Shown piece after piece: positions 1 to 9,691 of a stretch of DNA of 64,000 nucleotides; the stretch's first letter is position 1; every line of letters starts with the position of its first letter. Position numbers and translations under genes: made by a program. Below the pieces are notes generated by a model, which searched no databases, was not told where the DNA came from, and saw nothing but the letters and a program-made list of their open reading frames with translations. Origin of the DNA: VAZQ01 sp963725065 (GTDB taxonomy: Bacteria; Pseudomonadota; Alphaproteobacteria; Rhizobiales; Xanthobacteraceae); the NCBI GenBank assembly GCA_963725065.1, contig CAVRXD010000063.1, forward strand, positions 1 to 64,000. Direction: 5' to 3'.

Positions 1-291
1 ATAATTTACCTTTCGCAAGGTCGGATTGATGACGAACGAAGGCGCCACGACCAGTACCGTGTTTCCGTCCGGAGCGGCACGTGCCACGGCTTCCGTCCCG
101 ATGACCGTGCCGGCCCCGGGGCGACTTTCCACGAAAACTGTCAGGCCGTTGGCGCGGCCGATTTGTTCGGCAAGAAGGCGCCCGAGGATGTCGGGACCGC
201 TCCCCGGCGCGTAAGGAACCACGATTTTGATCGTTCTCGCGGCCTGGCTCCAGCCGGCGGAGATGGACATCAATAGAAACAGAAAACTCAA
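1..291 (-). CDS. Tripartite tricarboxylate transporter (Bug-type) substrate-binding protein, N-terminal part
   Basis: The reverse strand reads a signal-peptide-like start (LSFLFLLMSISAGWSQA) and then the Bug-family opening TIKIVVPYAPGSGPDILGRL, a VESRPGAGTVIGTEAVARAAPDG segment and VLVVAPSFVINP, running off the left edge. Bug proteins are periplasmic receptors that bind carboxylates and deliver them to TctAB-type carriers. The 3' end lies outside the window. The start is unclear: TTG at 291 gives a hydrophobic leader without basic residues, and ATG at 270 would cut into that leader. An in-frame stop lies about 36 bases upstream of the TTG. No TctA or TctB gene is visible nearby. Confidence 0.8.
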   Translation of the reverse strand, partial: MSFLFLLMSISAGWSQAARTIKIVVPYAPGSGPDILGRLLAEQIGRANGLTVFVESRPGAGTVIGTEAVARAAPDGNTVLVVAPSFVINPTLRKVNY

Positions 292-443
292 CGTGACAGC
301 GGTTCGACCTCGATAACGACGAAGTTATAGGTTTACTCCCGGCGGGGATGGATCGACCTAATGCGGACAACGTACGTCAAAATGTAACAGCGGGAAATAG
401 AAGCCTCCTGCGTCTTGTTGCCAGATGGGCACGAACGCCGCCA

Positions 444-1259
444 TCATCCCGCAACCAGACGAAAGCTTTCCCACACTGTAGGTGTTTCCCTGAGCGCCGC
501 CGACCAGCCGGCGTGTCCCTGCCGCGGCTCGATGAAGCGCCCGGCGAAGGCGAACTCGGCGAAATTAGCTGAGAAGGGGTATGGCGATATCTCGTATACA
601 CCGGGGCCACGCGGACGGATGGTGATGCTCATGTCCTGTCCGGCGTTCAATGGCACGTGCTCGAATTTTTGTTCGATACGTTCGTCCGGATGCACACGGT
701 TGAAATAGAGCGCGAGGGTGTCGAAGAATTGAAGCTGCTTGTAGTTCTGGAACAGGTGCTTTTCCTCGAGCCATGCCGTCGCCTGTGGCTCTTTTGCGAT
801 CTCGGCCTTGAGCCTGCTCTGGCGGCTGATCTCGCCTTCGAGCATCCGTTCGGCCAAAGGCCGGTCATGCAGCGGGATTTTGTCGATGAGCACAAGGTTT
901 GAAAGTCCGTAGCGCCCATTGTAGAGGCCCCAACTGTGCATGCTCGACAGCAGGCCGCAGTAAGGATGCCGCCGCTCGTTGAAGTCGGGCGATCGCCGGC
1001 TCGTGACCGTGATGTACTCCGCGGGCGTCTCCACCAGATTGTAGGGCAGGCCGGTTTTCTCGTCGGTGACGGGGTCGCGGTCGAATTCGGCCCATCCCTC
1101 GTCGTGGTGTGACACGACGTAGAACAGCAAGTCGTCGGGCTGCGCCGCTTCGAAAAGATCATTGCCGAAGGCGCGAGCGAACTGGCCGGAGAGCGCGGTA
1201 TGTTCGTGCATCATGATGGCCAGGCGAGGCTTTCCGGCCGGTGCTGTTTGAATGATCAT
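444..1259 (-). CDS. DUF3891 family protein
   Basis: A 271-residue soluble protein without signal peptide or membrane segment. It opens MIIQTAPAGKPRLAIMMHEH, followed by HTALSGQFARAFGN and a conserved SHHDEGWAEFDRDPVTDE block near residues 50-67, then HSWGLYNGRYGLS near 109-121. This His/Asp-rich pattern is what I associate with the uncharacterised DUF3891 family, whose biochemical function is not established. The gene is a single unit, read leftwards, about 55 bases downstream of the frameshifted PotD-like gene on the same strand, so the two could be cotranscribed. Family assignment is by recalled pattern and is moderately secure; no activity is proposed. Confidence 0.65.
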   Translation of the reverse strand: MIIQTAPAGKPRLAIMMHEHTALSGQFARAFGNDLFEAAQPDDLLFYVVSHHDEGWAEFDRDPVTDEKTGLPYNLVETPAEYITVTSRRSPDFNERRHPYCGLLSSMHSWGLYNGRYGLSNLVLIDKIPLHDRPLAERMLEGEISRQSRLKAEIAKEPQATAWLEEKHLFQNYKQLQFFDTLALYFNRVHPDERIEQKFEHVPLNAGQDMSITIRPRGPGVYEISPYPFSANFAEFAFAGRFIEPRQGHAGWSAALRETPTVWESFRLVAG

Positions 1260-1314
1260 CGTGATGGTTTCCCGAATTCGTGATCACCGTGCAAGGTCTC
1301 GGCCTTCGATGGCG

Positions 1315-2387
1315 TTACGACGCGAGCCATTGTGTGAACCGCTGTTCGATCTGAACAATCCGGTCTGCCTCCCATTGATCGTCCTCCCGGACCGAAATCG
1401 CTTGGTTGTCGGCGTAGGTCGGCAACTGAAGCGCGATCTCCTCGGGGATGAAGGCATAGGCGCCCGGATGGATTGGGCCGTAAAAGAGCCGCGTGTTGAA
1501 CTCCGCCTGCGGCTTGGCCTGCGAGGCAAATGCGATCAATTCCCACGCAAGCTTGCGGTTAGGTGCTCCCTTGAGCACCGACCAGGTGCTCGTGCTGCGA
1601 ACCGCTCCGTTCCAAACCACCTCGACCGGAATGCCCTGCTGCTTGAGCTCGCTCGCTCGCGCGTTCCAGATCGACATCATGTCGACCTCGCCGTCGCGGA
1701 TGAGTGTTGCGACTGGGTGCCCTCGCGCCACCACACTTTGACGTGTGGTTTGATCTGATCGAGCTTCTTGAAGGCGCGATCGATGTCGAGCGGGTAGAGT
1801 TGATCGCGTGGCACGCCGTCGGCGAGCAGCGCGAAGATCAGGGTCCGCGGCGAATTGCTCAGGCATAAGCTGCGGCTACCGGGAAACTTCTTGACGTCCC
1901 AGAAATCTGCCCATGAGCTGGGACCGCCGTCGCGATATTTGCCGCTACGATAGCAGAGTGCCGTCCCCAGAATATTTTGCGCGATGCCGAACCCGTCGGC
2001 GACGACGGCACTCGGCGGCAGATCATCCTCCTTGACGATCGTCCAGTCGATCGGCTCGGCCAGGCCCTCTCGGCTCGCCCGCAGCCACTGCATGGAGTTG
2101 ACCGATGTCATGTCGAACTCGTAGGTGCGGCTCTGCACCTGGGCTTTGATCTTGCCGTACGCGACCGGTGTCACCGTGCGGATCTGGATGCCTGTCGCCG
2201 CAGTGAAGGGCTTGAAGAAAGCGGCATCCTGGGCGGCGGTATAACTCCCGCCCCAGGAGTTCACATACAGGGTCCGGGTCTGGGCAATCGTGCGGTCGGT
2301 GATGATGAGTGGACCCAAGGCTGCCGCAACTCCGGCCCTCTGCAAGAACCTTCTGCGCGTCCGGTGGAAATGCCGCGTCGTCTTCAT
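1315..2387 (-). pseudogene. PotD/extracellular solute-binding family 1 protein, single frameshift
   Basis: The first 230 or so codons (2387 down to about 1720) encode an RRRFLQRAGVAAALGP Tat-like leader and then TLYVNSWGGSYTAAQDAAFF, typical of spermidine/putrescine-type ABC binding proteins. At VKVWWREGTQSQ the frame is lost near 1715-1725. The second reading frame continues exactly where expected (ATLIRDGEVDMMSIWNARAS) to the stop at 1315. One base appears to be missing. The restored protein would be about 357 residues, normal for the family. No permease or ATPase gene is adjacent. Both halves are free of other lesions, so this may be a sequencing error or a fresh mutation. Confidence 0.75.
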
Positions 2388-2510
2388 TTGCCGCCTCCTG
2401 CTGTCCCGCCTCCCGTCATGTCACTCGGGTCTGCGACGACGATCGCATTCGACTGCTGGGCGCAGACATCGGCATCCGCGGTCGTGGTCGCGGCGAGGGC
2501 ATGCAGTCCG

Positions 2511-3482
2511 TCACTCCGCCTTGATGTTGGCTTCCCGGATGATCGGCCACCATTTCCCGATCTCGGCTGACTGGTAGGCACTCAGCGCCTCCGGCGTCTG
2601 CTGCTCGCGTGGGTACATCTCCTGCCCGACATCCGCCAGCCGCCTTCGCACCGCTGGATCGGCCAGGGCCTCCACGACGGCACCATTGAGCTTGGCGATG
2701 ACGCTCTTCGGCGTTGCCTTCGGCACCCAGATGGCGTGCCAGGACAAAACATGGAAACCGGGCAGTCCGGCCTCGTCGACCGTAGGAACATCAGGCGCTG
2801 CGGCCGACCGGCTCTTGGCCGTGACGGCGTAGGCCTTGACGGTGCCGGCACGTACCTGCGGCGTGGAACTGGCTGCCAGGTCGATCATCATGTCGATCTG
2901 TCCGGCCAGCAGGTCCTGCATCCCGGGGCCGCTGCCCCGATACGGCACGAACTGAAAGCGCGTGCCGGTCGCCCTCTGGAAGAAGACGCCCGCGACATGC
3001 GACGCCCCGCCGGCCCCGGCCGTCGCCTGCGTCGCCGTGTGCGGGCTCGCTTTCAGCCAGGCGATGAGCTCCAACAGGTCTTTCGGGGGCAGCCCCTTCT
3101 TTCCGATCACGAGCAGCGGTTGGGCCGCGACCAGCGACACCGGTTCGAAATCGTTCAAGGGATCGTACGGCAGCGCGAAAATGGCAGCATTCAAGACGTG
3201 CGTGGGCCAACTGCCCAGGATGAGCGTGTAGCCATCAGGCGCGGCGCGTGCGACCCGGCCGACGCCGATATTGCCCGATGCTCCGCCGACGTTCTCAATG
3301 ATGACGGTTTGACCGAGAGGGGCCCGCATCCCATCGGCCATGATGCGCCCGATCGTGTCGGACGACCCACCCGCGGCAAACGGCACCACCATCGTAACGG
3401 GGCGCGCGGGGTAGACCTGTGCCGTCGCCCCGCCCGCTGTCGAACCGGCAATGAGGGCGACGGCAATCAGCGGCTTCCACAT
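2511..3482 (-). CDS. Tripartite tricarboxylate transporter (Bug-type) substrate-binding protein
   Basis: A 323-residue periplasmic binding protein. The chosen start (MWKPLIAVALIAGSTAGG) gives a clean signal peptide ending near ATAQ. An open frame continues to 4070 but overlaps the divergent FAD-subunit gene and is not coding. Family landmarks are RPVTMVVPFAAGGSSDTIGR near residues 27-46, a VGGASGNIGV segment, RAAPDGYTLILGSWPTHVLN and FVPYRGSGPGMQDLLAGQID in the C-terminal half. Bug proteins bind small carboxylates for Tct-type secondary carriers, but no TctA/TctB is encoded in the window. It is transcribed divergently from the molybdenum hydroxylase genes across a 283-base region containing a palindrome, which suggests a shared control region. 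Confidence 0.85.
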   Translation of the reverse strand: MWKPLIAVALIAGSTAGGATAQVYPARPVTMVVPFAAGGSSDTIGRIMADGMRAPLGQTVIIENVGGASGNIGVGRVARAAPDGYTLILGSWPTHVLNAAIFALPYDPLNDFEPVSLVAAQPLLVIGKKGLPPKDLLELIAWLKASPHTATQATAGAGGASHVAGVFFQRATGTRFQFVPYRGSGPGMQDLLAGQIDMMIDLAASSTPQVRAGTVKAYAVTAKSRSAAAPDVPTVDEAGLPGFHVLSWHAIWVPKATPKSVIAKLNGAVVEALADPAVRRRLADVGQEMYPREQQTPEALSAYQSAEIGKWWPIIREANIKAE

Positions 3483-3589
3483 AGCTTGCACCCTTATGAC
3501 TGCGACGGTGGCAGGATCTGCTCGATCAGATCGCGGCATCGACCGAGCGTGACTTACCGAGCGTGCGGCAGGCAATCCTAGGCGCTCCA

Positions 3590-3609
3590 AATGCATCGCG
3601 CCATGCATT
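3590..3609. promoter_or_regulatory. Palindrome AATGCAT-N6-ATGCATT in divergent promoter region
   Basis: A perfect 7-base inverted repeat with a 6-base spacer lies midway between the divergent Bug protein (start 3482) and the molybdenum hydroxylase FAD subunit (start 3766). A further ATGCAT copy occurs at 3658-3663. This is the arrangement of a dimeric repressor site, but no cognate regulator is recognisable next to it, so the operator role is an inference. Confidence 0.4.
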
Positions 3610-3765
3610 CCGGGTTCAAGCCGGCCAGCACGTCCCTTCCGCTTTACACGCCGAAAAATGCATGTATCACTCGAACTGCCAGCGGAGCGGGGAGCGAAAT
3701 CGGCGGGCGGAAAGTCCGCGCATTGCCGGATCGATCGATGCCGCGACGGCTGACACGGGTCCAAG

Positions 3766-4623
3766 ATGAAGGTTGCTCCCTTCCGATACCATGCACCGCA
3801 AACGATTGACGAAGCGGTGAGCCTGCTGGCTGAAGTCGCACCGCTCGACGGACGTATCCTGGCCGGGGGCCAGAGTCTCGTTCCGATCATGGCATTCCGA
3901 TTGTCGCGGCCGGCCCATCTCGTCGACATCAACGGGGTGGAGGCGCTGCGGCGCCTTGCCATCGACGGCGATCGGCTCGGCATCGGCGCATGCGTTCGGC
4001 ATTCGGCCTTCCATCGCCCGGCGGTGGAAGGCCCGTTGGGAGAGCTGTTGTCGACCGTGGTGCGCCACATTGCGCATTATCCCATCCGCGCGCGTGGCAC
4101 CTTTTGCGGTAGCATCGCTCACGCCGACCCGGCTTCGGAGTGGTGCACCGTTGCGGCCGCGCTCGGCGCCGAAATGGTCGCGCAAAGCGTGCGCGGGACG
4201 CGGGTCATTCCCGCGCATGAGTTCTTCGCAGGGATCATGACGACGACTCTTGAAGACGATGAGCTTCTGACCGAGGTGCGCTTGCCGCTGCTTCCACCCG
4301 ACACGCGCTTCGGCTTTTACGAGTTCAACCGTCGCGCCGGCGATTTTGCGCTTGCCATGGCGCTGGCGGTCTATCGCGTCGAGGATGGGCGGATCGTCGA
4401 GCCGCGGCTTGCCGTTGGTGGCGCCGAGACCCATGCCCGCAGGCTTGCCGAGGCGGAACAGGTTCTGGCTGGACGGGCGCCGGTGGCCGACAGCTTTGTC
4501 GCCGCTGCCGAGCGGGCGGCCGCGGCGATCGATCCGATGGAAGACGCGCAAACCAGCGCGGAATATCGCCGCGACCTCGCGCGCACGGTTACGCGCCGCG
4601 CTTTGGAGCGGTCGCTGCTGTGA
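3766..4623 (+). CDS. Molybdenum hydroxylase (xanthine dehydrogenase/CO dehydrogenase family) FAD-binding subunit
   Basis: A 285-residue medium subunit that carries FAD between the 2Fe-2S subunit and the electron acceptor. FAD-binding signatures are visible: ILAGGQSLVP at residues 31-40, and GTFCGSIAHADPASEW at about 111-126, the equivalent of the family's TIGGSLAHADP loop. Length is normal for CoxM/medium subunits. The stop overlaps the GTG start of the 2Fe-2S subunit by four bases (GTGA), which indicates translational coupling. With the downstream large subunits it would form a heterotrimeric cytosolic hydroxylase that inserts water-derived oxygen into a ring or aldehyde. The substrate cannot be read from the sequence. 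Confidence 0.9.
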   Translation: MKVAPFRYHAPQTIDEAVSLLAEVAPLDGRILAGGQSLVPIMAFRLSRPAHLVDINGVEALRRLAIDGDRLGIGACVRHSAFHRPAVEGPLGELLSTVVRHIAHYPIRARGTFCGSIAHADPASEWCTVAAALGAEMVAQSVRGTRVIPAHEFFAGIMTTTLEDDELLTEVRLPLLPPDTRFGFYEFNRRAGDFALAMALAVYRVEDGRIVEPRLAVGGAETHARRLAEAEQVLAGRAPVADSFVAAAERAAAAIDPMEDAQTSAEYRRDLARTVTRRALERSLL

Positions 4624-5153
4624 TCGACGAGACCCAACCCTCACCGACAGCGCAAACGGCGGCGATGACTGAGAAAGTCGAATTCCAGCTCCACATCAAC
4701 GGGCATGACCATTCTGTCCGGGTCGAGCCGCGAAAGACGCTGGCCGATGTCATCCGCGACGAATGCGGGCTGACCGGGACGCATATCGGTTGCGAGCACG
4801 GCGTCTGCGGTGCGTGCACGGTGATCCTCGACGATGACGCGGTACGATCCTGCCTGATGTTCGCGGTCCAGGCGAAGGGCAAGCGTATCCGAACGGTCGA
4901 AGGTCTCGCAGACGGCGACAAATTGCACCCCATGCAAGAGGCCTTCATCGCCCATCATGCGCTCCAGTGCGGCTTCTGCACGCCCGGCTTCCTGATGCTT
5001 GCGGTAAATGCGCTGGAGACCAATCCCGAACTGACGGACGAGGAGATTCTCGAGGTGCTGTCGTCTAACCTCTGCCGCTGCACGGGCTATCAGAACATCG
5101 TCAAGGCCGTGCGCGGCAGGGCTGCTGACATGCGCCGGACGCCAGCGCGCTGA
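4620..5153 (+). CDS. Molybdenum hydroxylase 2Fe-2S subunit
   Basis: A 177-residue small subunit with both expected clusters. The plant-ferredoxin-type cluster uses Cys58, Cys63, Cys66 and Cys78 (GCEHGVCGACTV, then RSC). The second cluster uses Cys117, Cys120, Cys152 and Cys154 (QCGFCTPG and LCRCTGYQNI). It relays electrons from the molybdopterin site to FAD. The GTG start overlaps the upstream stop; a later ATG at residue 16 (MTEKVEFQLHING) is an alternative start and would give a length closer to the family norm. It is part of one operon with the FAD subunit and probably with the large subunits 2 kb downstream. Confidence 0.92.
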   Translation: MIDETQPSPTAQTAAMTEKVEFQLHINGHDHSVRVEPRKTLADVIRDECGLTGTHIGCEHGVCGACTVILDDDAVRSCLMFAVQAKGKRIRTVEGLADGDKLHPMQEAFIAHHALQCGFCTPGFLMLAVNALETNPELTDEEILEVLSSNLCRCTGYQNIVKAVRGRAADMRRTPAR

Positions 5154-5239
5154 TATCCGACAAGATCGAGCAGGCGCCGGTCCGGAGTTCTTTCCACCCA
5201 GCTTCTTCTCACCGCCGAGTTTCTCGGTCAGGGGACCGC

Positions 5240-6242
5240 ATGCCGATCGACATTCACGCCCACTACGTTCCGCCGCAATTGATCGATGCAATCGCCGCCG
5301 CGTGGCAAGGACATCGGCGTGCAACTGGTGCAATCGGGCGGAGCGCCGCCGGCGCTGCACTTCGACTACGGCTTCAAGGTGCGTCCGTTTTTTCCACGCT
5401 TGGTCGAGCCGGTCGGTGAGCGGCTCACATGGCTCGACCAGCAGGGCATCGATGTCCAGATCGTCGGCACCTGGCCTGACATTTTCGGCTACGGCCTTGC
5501 CGCAGACGCGTGCATCGCCTGGCACCGGATGCTGAACGACACGCTGGCGGCGTGGTGTGCGGATAACGCTAATCGGTTCGCCTGGATCGGTTCCGTTCCG
5601 CTGACCCAGCCAGAGGCCGCCGCGCAGCGAACTCGAACGTGCCGGCGGGCTCGGCGCCTGCGGTGTGATCATTTCCTCCAACATCGAGAACATCAATATC
5701 GGCGAGCTTCCGCTCGATCCGTTCTGGCGCAAGGCCGAGGCGCTCGGCATGCCCGTGCTGATCCATCCCGTGCTGGTGGGTCCCGCGCCGCGCGCTGCAA
5801 AGTTCGGTCTCGCCCAGGTTGTGCAGTACACGTTCGACACCACGCTCGGTATCGGCTCGGTGCTGATGTCCGGCGTGCTGGACCGCTTTCCCGGCCTCAA
5901 GCTGGTGCTGTCGCACGGCGGAGGTGCGTACCCCTATCTCGCCGGCCGTTTCGACATCATGCATCGACGCATGGACCGGACCGCGCAGGGCGATGTCGCG
6001 ACCAAGCTGCCGTCGGCCTATGCCACGCAGATGACCTACGACAGCATCGTGCACGCGCCCAAAGCCTTGCGCTTTCTCATCGACTGGTCGGGCTTGATAA
6101 TGTGGTGCTGGGGACTGATTATTCGTTCCCGCCGGCCGATATGGAGCCGCTCGCGCTGCTGCGAACGGCCGGACTGTCGGCAGCCGAGATCGATGCGATC
6201 GCCGATGCGAATCCGCGCCGTGTCTTCGCGCGTCTAAGGTGA
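5240..6242 (+). pseudogene. ACMSD-like amidohydrolase, three frameshifts
   Basis: The gene begins MPIDIHAHYVPPQLIDAI with the metal-binding His-x-His of the amidohydrolase superfamily (PF04909 type). The frame changes near 5295, near 5630 and near 6095. The pieces join as PPALHFDYGFKVRPFFPRL, then GACGVIISSNIENINIGE, LVLSHGGGAYPYLAGRFD, and finally GTDYSFPPADMEPLALLRTA to the stop. Restored length would be about 333 residues, matching 2-amino-3-carboxymuconate-semialdehyde decarboxylase-like proteins, which decarboxylate or hydrolyse ring-cleavage products. It sits inside the molybdenum hydroxylase operon, consistent with a downstream catabolic step. A truncated homologue of its 5' end lies at 39.0 kb and an intact paralogue at 45.0 kb. 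Whether the indels are real is unresolved. Confidence 0.8.
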
Positions 6243-6299
6243 TGATGAGGGAGCAATCGCCCTGCGAGGCAAACGCAATCTGTTGAAGGAGAGAACGTG

Positions 6300-7322
6300 A
6301 TGATCCTCGCACGGGGTTTGGCCGTCCTGGCGGCCGCCAGTCTCATGTCCGTCGCCGCGCCGGCGCAGGAGCTCAAGCCGGTCAAGATCGGCGTCGTCAA
6401 TTTGAGCACCGACGTGGCGTTCTACATCGCCGAGAAGCGCGGCTATTTCAAAGCGGAAGGCCTCAAGGCCGATTTCGCCTACTTCGATTCCGGCGCCAAG
6501 ATGATCGTGCCGCTCGGCACCGGGGCGCTCGATACCGGCGGCGGCGCCACCTCGGCGGGTTTCTACAACGCGGTCGATCGCGGCATCGAGCTTCGGATCG
6601 TGGCCGACAAGGGCATGAGCGTCGACGGCTACGACTACAAAGCGCTGGTGGTGCGCAAGGACCTCATCGACAGCGGCGCGTTCAAGTCGCTGGCCGACCT
6701 GAAGGGGAAGAAGGTCGCCGTGGTCGCGCAAGGCGCGGCCGATGAATTGGTCCTGCATCAGGCGCTGCTCAAGGGTGGACTCCAGGACGCCGACATCGAG
6801 CGGGTGTACATCCCGTTCTCGCAACAGCTGGTCGCGCTGCAGAACAAGGGCATCGACGCGGCGATCGCGGGCGAACCCGATATCACGCATATGCTGCGCA
6901 CGGGCGTGGCCGTACGTTTCGCGGGTTTGTCCCAGTTCTATCCGCACGAGGCCGCCTATGTGCTCTACAGCGGCAAATTCGCGCAGGACAAGGAGACCGG
7001 GGTCAAGTTCCTCAAGGCCTATTTGCGCGCGGTGCGCGACTACGACCGCGCCCTCAAGGACGGCAAGATCGCCGGCCCCGGCGCCGAAGAGATCGTGCAG
7101 ATGCTCGGGGAGATGACGGGGGTGAAGGACCTGTCGATCTTTCGTGACGCCGTGCCGCCCTATATCGATCCGAACGGTGCGCTCTACATGACGGCCCTGC
7201 AGACGGACCTCGACTATTTCAAGCAGATCGGTCTGGTGAAGAAGGACGTATCGCTGACGCGCGTGATCGACCGCTCGTTCGCCGAGGCCGCCGCCGCCCA
7301 GCTCGGCCCGTACAAGAAGTAG
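6300..7322 (+). CDS. NitT/TauT-type ABC transporter substrate-binding protein
   Basis: A 340-residue exported protein. The ATG at 6300 follows a good GAAGGAGAG ribosome site; a GTG directly before it is the alternative. The leader MILARGLAVLAAASLMSVAAPAQ is followed by KIGVVNLSTDVAFYIAEKRG and YFKAEGLKADFAYF, the usual opening of NMT1/SsuA-like receptors. Members bind sulfonates, nitrate, pyrimidine precursors or aromatic acids. No permease or ATPase gene is adjacent. The position between the amidohydrolase and the large hydroxylase subunits suggests that it captures the substrate of this pathway. Confidence 0.85.
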   Translation: MILARGLAVLAAASLMSVAAPAQELKPVKIGVVNLSTDVAFYIAEKRGYFKAEGLKADFAYFDSGAKMIVPLGTGALDTGGGATSAGFYNAVDRGIELRIVADKGMSVDGYDYKALVVRKDLIDSGAFKSLADLKGKKVAVVAQGAADELVLHQALLKGGLQDADIERVYIPFSQQLVALQNKGIDAAIAGEPDITHMLRTGVAVRFAGLSQFYPHEAAYVLYSGKFAQDKETGVKFLKAYLRAVRDYDRALKDGKIAGPGAEEIVQMLGEMTGVKDLSIFRDAVPPYIDPNGALYMTALQTDLDYFKQIGLVKKDVSLTRVIDRSFAEAAAAQLGPYKK

Positions 7323-7344
7323 ACGTGAACGCAGCGCGGGCCCG

Positions 7345-9690
7345 ATGGCCGTCGATGTGAAGAAGGTTGACGGTCAGGGCTGGGTCGGCCGCTCGATCCG
7401 ACGCGTCGAGGATCCGGCGCTGGTGGCCGGCAATGGCCGCTTCACGGGCGACCTGCCGGCAGCGCGCTGGGTCCGGTTCGTGCGAAGCTCGGTCGCCGCC
7501 GGCCGCATCAAGCGGATCACCGCACCCGAGGGCGCGACGGTCATCACCGCTGCGGAGCTGTCGGCGGTGAGGCCGATCCAGCCGATGTTGCACAAGTTCA
7601 ACTACGTGCCGATCAGCCAGCCGGTGCTGGCCGCGGCGGTGGTGCGCTTCGTCGGCGAGCCGATCGCGGCGGTGGTCGCATCGACGAAGGAGGAGGCCGA
7701 AGACATTGCCGATCGCGTGGAGGTCGAAATCGAAGACATGCCGGCGATCGTCGGCGCCCACGCGGCGTTGGCTCCCGGCGCTCCGCTCGTCCATGACGAG
7801 GCGGCCGGGAACGTGGTGGTCGAAGGGCGGGTGAAAACGCCCGGCTTCGACGCGAAACTGGCGGGCGCGCACCGGCGGGTCAAAGTCGACATCCGCTCGC
7901 ACCGGCAGAATGCCTTGCCGATGGAACCGCGCGCCGCGCATGCGGTGTGGGATGCCGCCAGCGAACGTGTCACGCTCACCTGTGCGACGCAGATGCCGCA
8001 CGCGATGCGGACGATCATCGCCGACCTGATCGGGATGCCGGAATCGGATCTGCGGGTGATCGCGCCCGACGTCGGCGGCGGCTTCGGGCAGAAGATGTCG
8101 CTGGCGCCTGAATTCGTGGTCGTGACCTGGCTCGCGCGCAAGCTCAGGACGTCGGTGGCATGGGTGGAAGACCGGCGCGAGAACCTCGTCGCCTGCTTCC
8201 ATAGCCGCGACCAATCCGTCTCGCTCGAGGGCGCATTCGATGCCGACGCCAAGCTGATCGGCCTCGCCGCGGACATCGTTGCCGATGTCGGCGCCTATTC
8301 CTGCTATCCGACGACCTGTGGCGTCGAGCCGCTGATGGCAATGGCGGAGATGCCCGGTCCCTACGACGTGCGCGAATACGCCTGCGTATCGCGCGGGGTC
8401 GTGACCAACACCTGTCCGATGGCGCCGTATCGCGGCGTCTCGCGTCCGGTGATCACGTTCACGCTCGAGCGGCTGATGGACAAGGCGGCGGCGGCATTCG
8501 GCCTCGACCCGGTCGAGATCCGCCGCCGCAACCTGGTCAAGACGTTTCCCTACACGTCGGCGACCGGGCTCGTGTTCGACGAGGCGACCTATGTCGAGAC
8601 CATGGAGATGGCGGTCGAAGCCGTCGGCGTGCCGGCGTTCCGCGCGCGCCAGGCGAAAGCGCGGGCCGATGGTCGCTATCTCGGTCTCGGCCTTGCGACA
8701 TTTTCCGAGCGCACCGGCTACGGCACGCCGGCCTTCGCGGCGCGCGGCATGGAGGTGACGCCCGGTTGGGAAACCGTCGAGATGACGATGGATCCGTCCG
8801 GCTTCGTCGAAGCGCGCATCGGGGCGTCCCCGCACGGGCAGGGCCTGCGCACGACACTGTCGCAGATCATCGCCGACGAACTCGGCACCTCGCCGGACCG
8901 CATCAAGATCGTGCACGGTGACACCGACCGCACGCCGTACGGATGGGGCACCTTCGCCAGCCGGTCGCTGGTGATCGCGGGCGGCGCCACCTTGCTGGCG
9001 GCGGGCAAGATCCGCACCAAGCTCATGAAGATGGCGGGCATTCTGCTCGAGGCGTCGGCGGAGGACATCGTGCTCGAAGCCGATGTCGCCCGCGTCGCCG
9101 GAACCGATCGCGCCATTCCGATCACGACGCTGGCACGCGCCGCCTATCATCAAACCCACCGGTTCAAGGGCGAGGTCGGTCCCGGCATCAGCGAGACCGC
9201 GACCTACGATCCGGCCGGAACGTTCTCCAACGCCTGCCACGTCGCCATGGTCGAGGTGGACATCGAGACCGGCCGGGTCACGATCGAGAAGTTCGTGGTG
9301 GCCGAGGACGCCGGGCGCCTGATCAACCCGATGATCGTCGACGGGCAGATTCACGGCGGCGTGGCCCAGGGCATTGCCAACGCGCTGCTGGAAGAGATCA
9401 TCTACGATGAGACCGGCAACATCCTCACGGCAAGCCTGGCGGACTACCTGCCGCCGACGGCGCGCGAGATTCCGCCCATCGAGATCCACCATCTGGAGAC
9501 GTTGACGGAAGCGTCCCTCACCAAGGCCAAAGGACTGGGCGAGGGCGGCGCGATCGGCCCGCCCGCCGCGGTCGTCAACGCCATCAACGACGCCCTGTCG
9601 CCGTTCGGCGTATCGATCGACGAGTTCCCGGCGACGCCGCAGCGCATCCGCGCGGCGTTGCGCGCGGCTGCCGCGCGGGGGCAGGCCTGA
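7345..9690 (+). CDS. Molybdenum hydroxylase large (molybdopterin-binding) subunit, copy 1
   Basis: A 781-residue CoxL/XdhB-like subunit that holds the molybdenum cofactor. Visible landmarks are the N-terminal RSIRRVEDPALVAGNGRFTGD, the cofactor loop GGGFGQK at residues 244-250, APYRGVSRP, the SPHGQGLRTT glycine-rich loop, and KGLGEGGAIG with the expected catalytic Glu at residue 733. These are the positions found in active family members. It follows the binding-protein gene by about 20 bases and ends one base before the next large subunit, so it belongs to the same operon as the FAD and 2Fe-2S subunits. Two consecutive large subunits may mean two substrate specificities sharing one electron-transfer pair, or a heteromeric enzyme. 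Confidence 0.92.
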   Translation: MAVDVKKVDGQGWVGRSIRRVEDPALVAGNGRFTGDLPAARWVRFVRSSVAAGRIKRITAPEGATVITAAELSAVRPIQPMLHKFNYVPISQPVLAAAVVRFVGEPIAAVVASTKEEAEDIADRVEVEIEDMPAIVGAHAALAPGAPLVHDEAAGNVVVEGRVKTPGFDAKLAGAHRRVKVDIRSHRQNALPMEPRAAHAVWDAASERVTLTCATQMPHAMRTIIADLIGMPESDLRVIAPDVGGGFGQKMSLAPEFVVVTWLARKLRTSVAWVEDRRENLVACFHSRDQSVSLEGAFDADAKLIGLAADIVADVGAYSCYPTTCGVEPLMAMAEMPGPYDVREYACVSRGVVTNTCPMAPYRGVSRPVITFTLERLMDKAAAAFGLDPVEIRRRNLVKTFPYTSATGLVFDEATYVETMEMAVEAVGVPAFRARQAKARADGRYLGLGLATFSERTGYGTPAFAARGMEVTPGWETVEMTMDPSGFVEARIGASPHGQGLRTTLSQIIADELGTSPDRIKIVHGDTDRTPYGWGTFASRSLVIAGGATLLAAGKIRTKLMKMAGILLEASAEDIVLEADVARVAGTDRAIPITTLARAAYHQTHRFKGEVGPGISETATYDPAGTFSNACHVAMVEVDIETGRVTIEKFVVAEDAGRLINPMIVDGQIHGGVAQGIANALLEEIIYDETGNILTASLADYLPPTAREIPPIEIHHLETLTEASLTKAKGLGEGGAIGPPAAVVNAINDALSPFGVSIDEFPATPQRIRAALRAAAARGQA

Positions 9691-9691
9691 C

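Noticed and set aside
2511..4070. A 519-residue extension of the Bug protein
   Set aside because: Residues before MWKPLIAV overlap the divergent FAD subunit and would bury the signal peptide.
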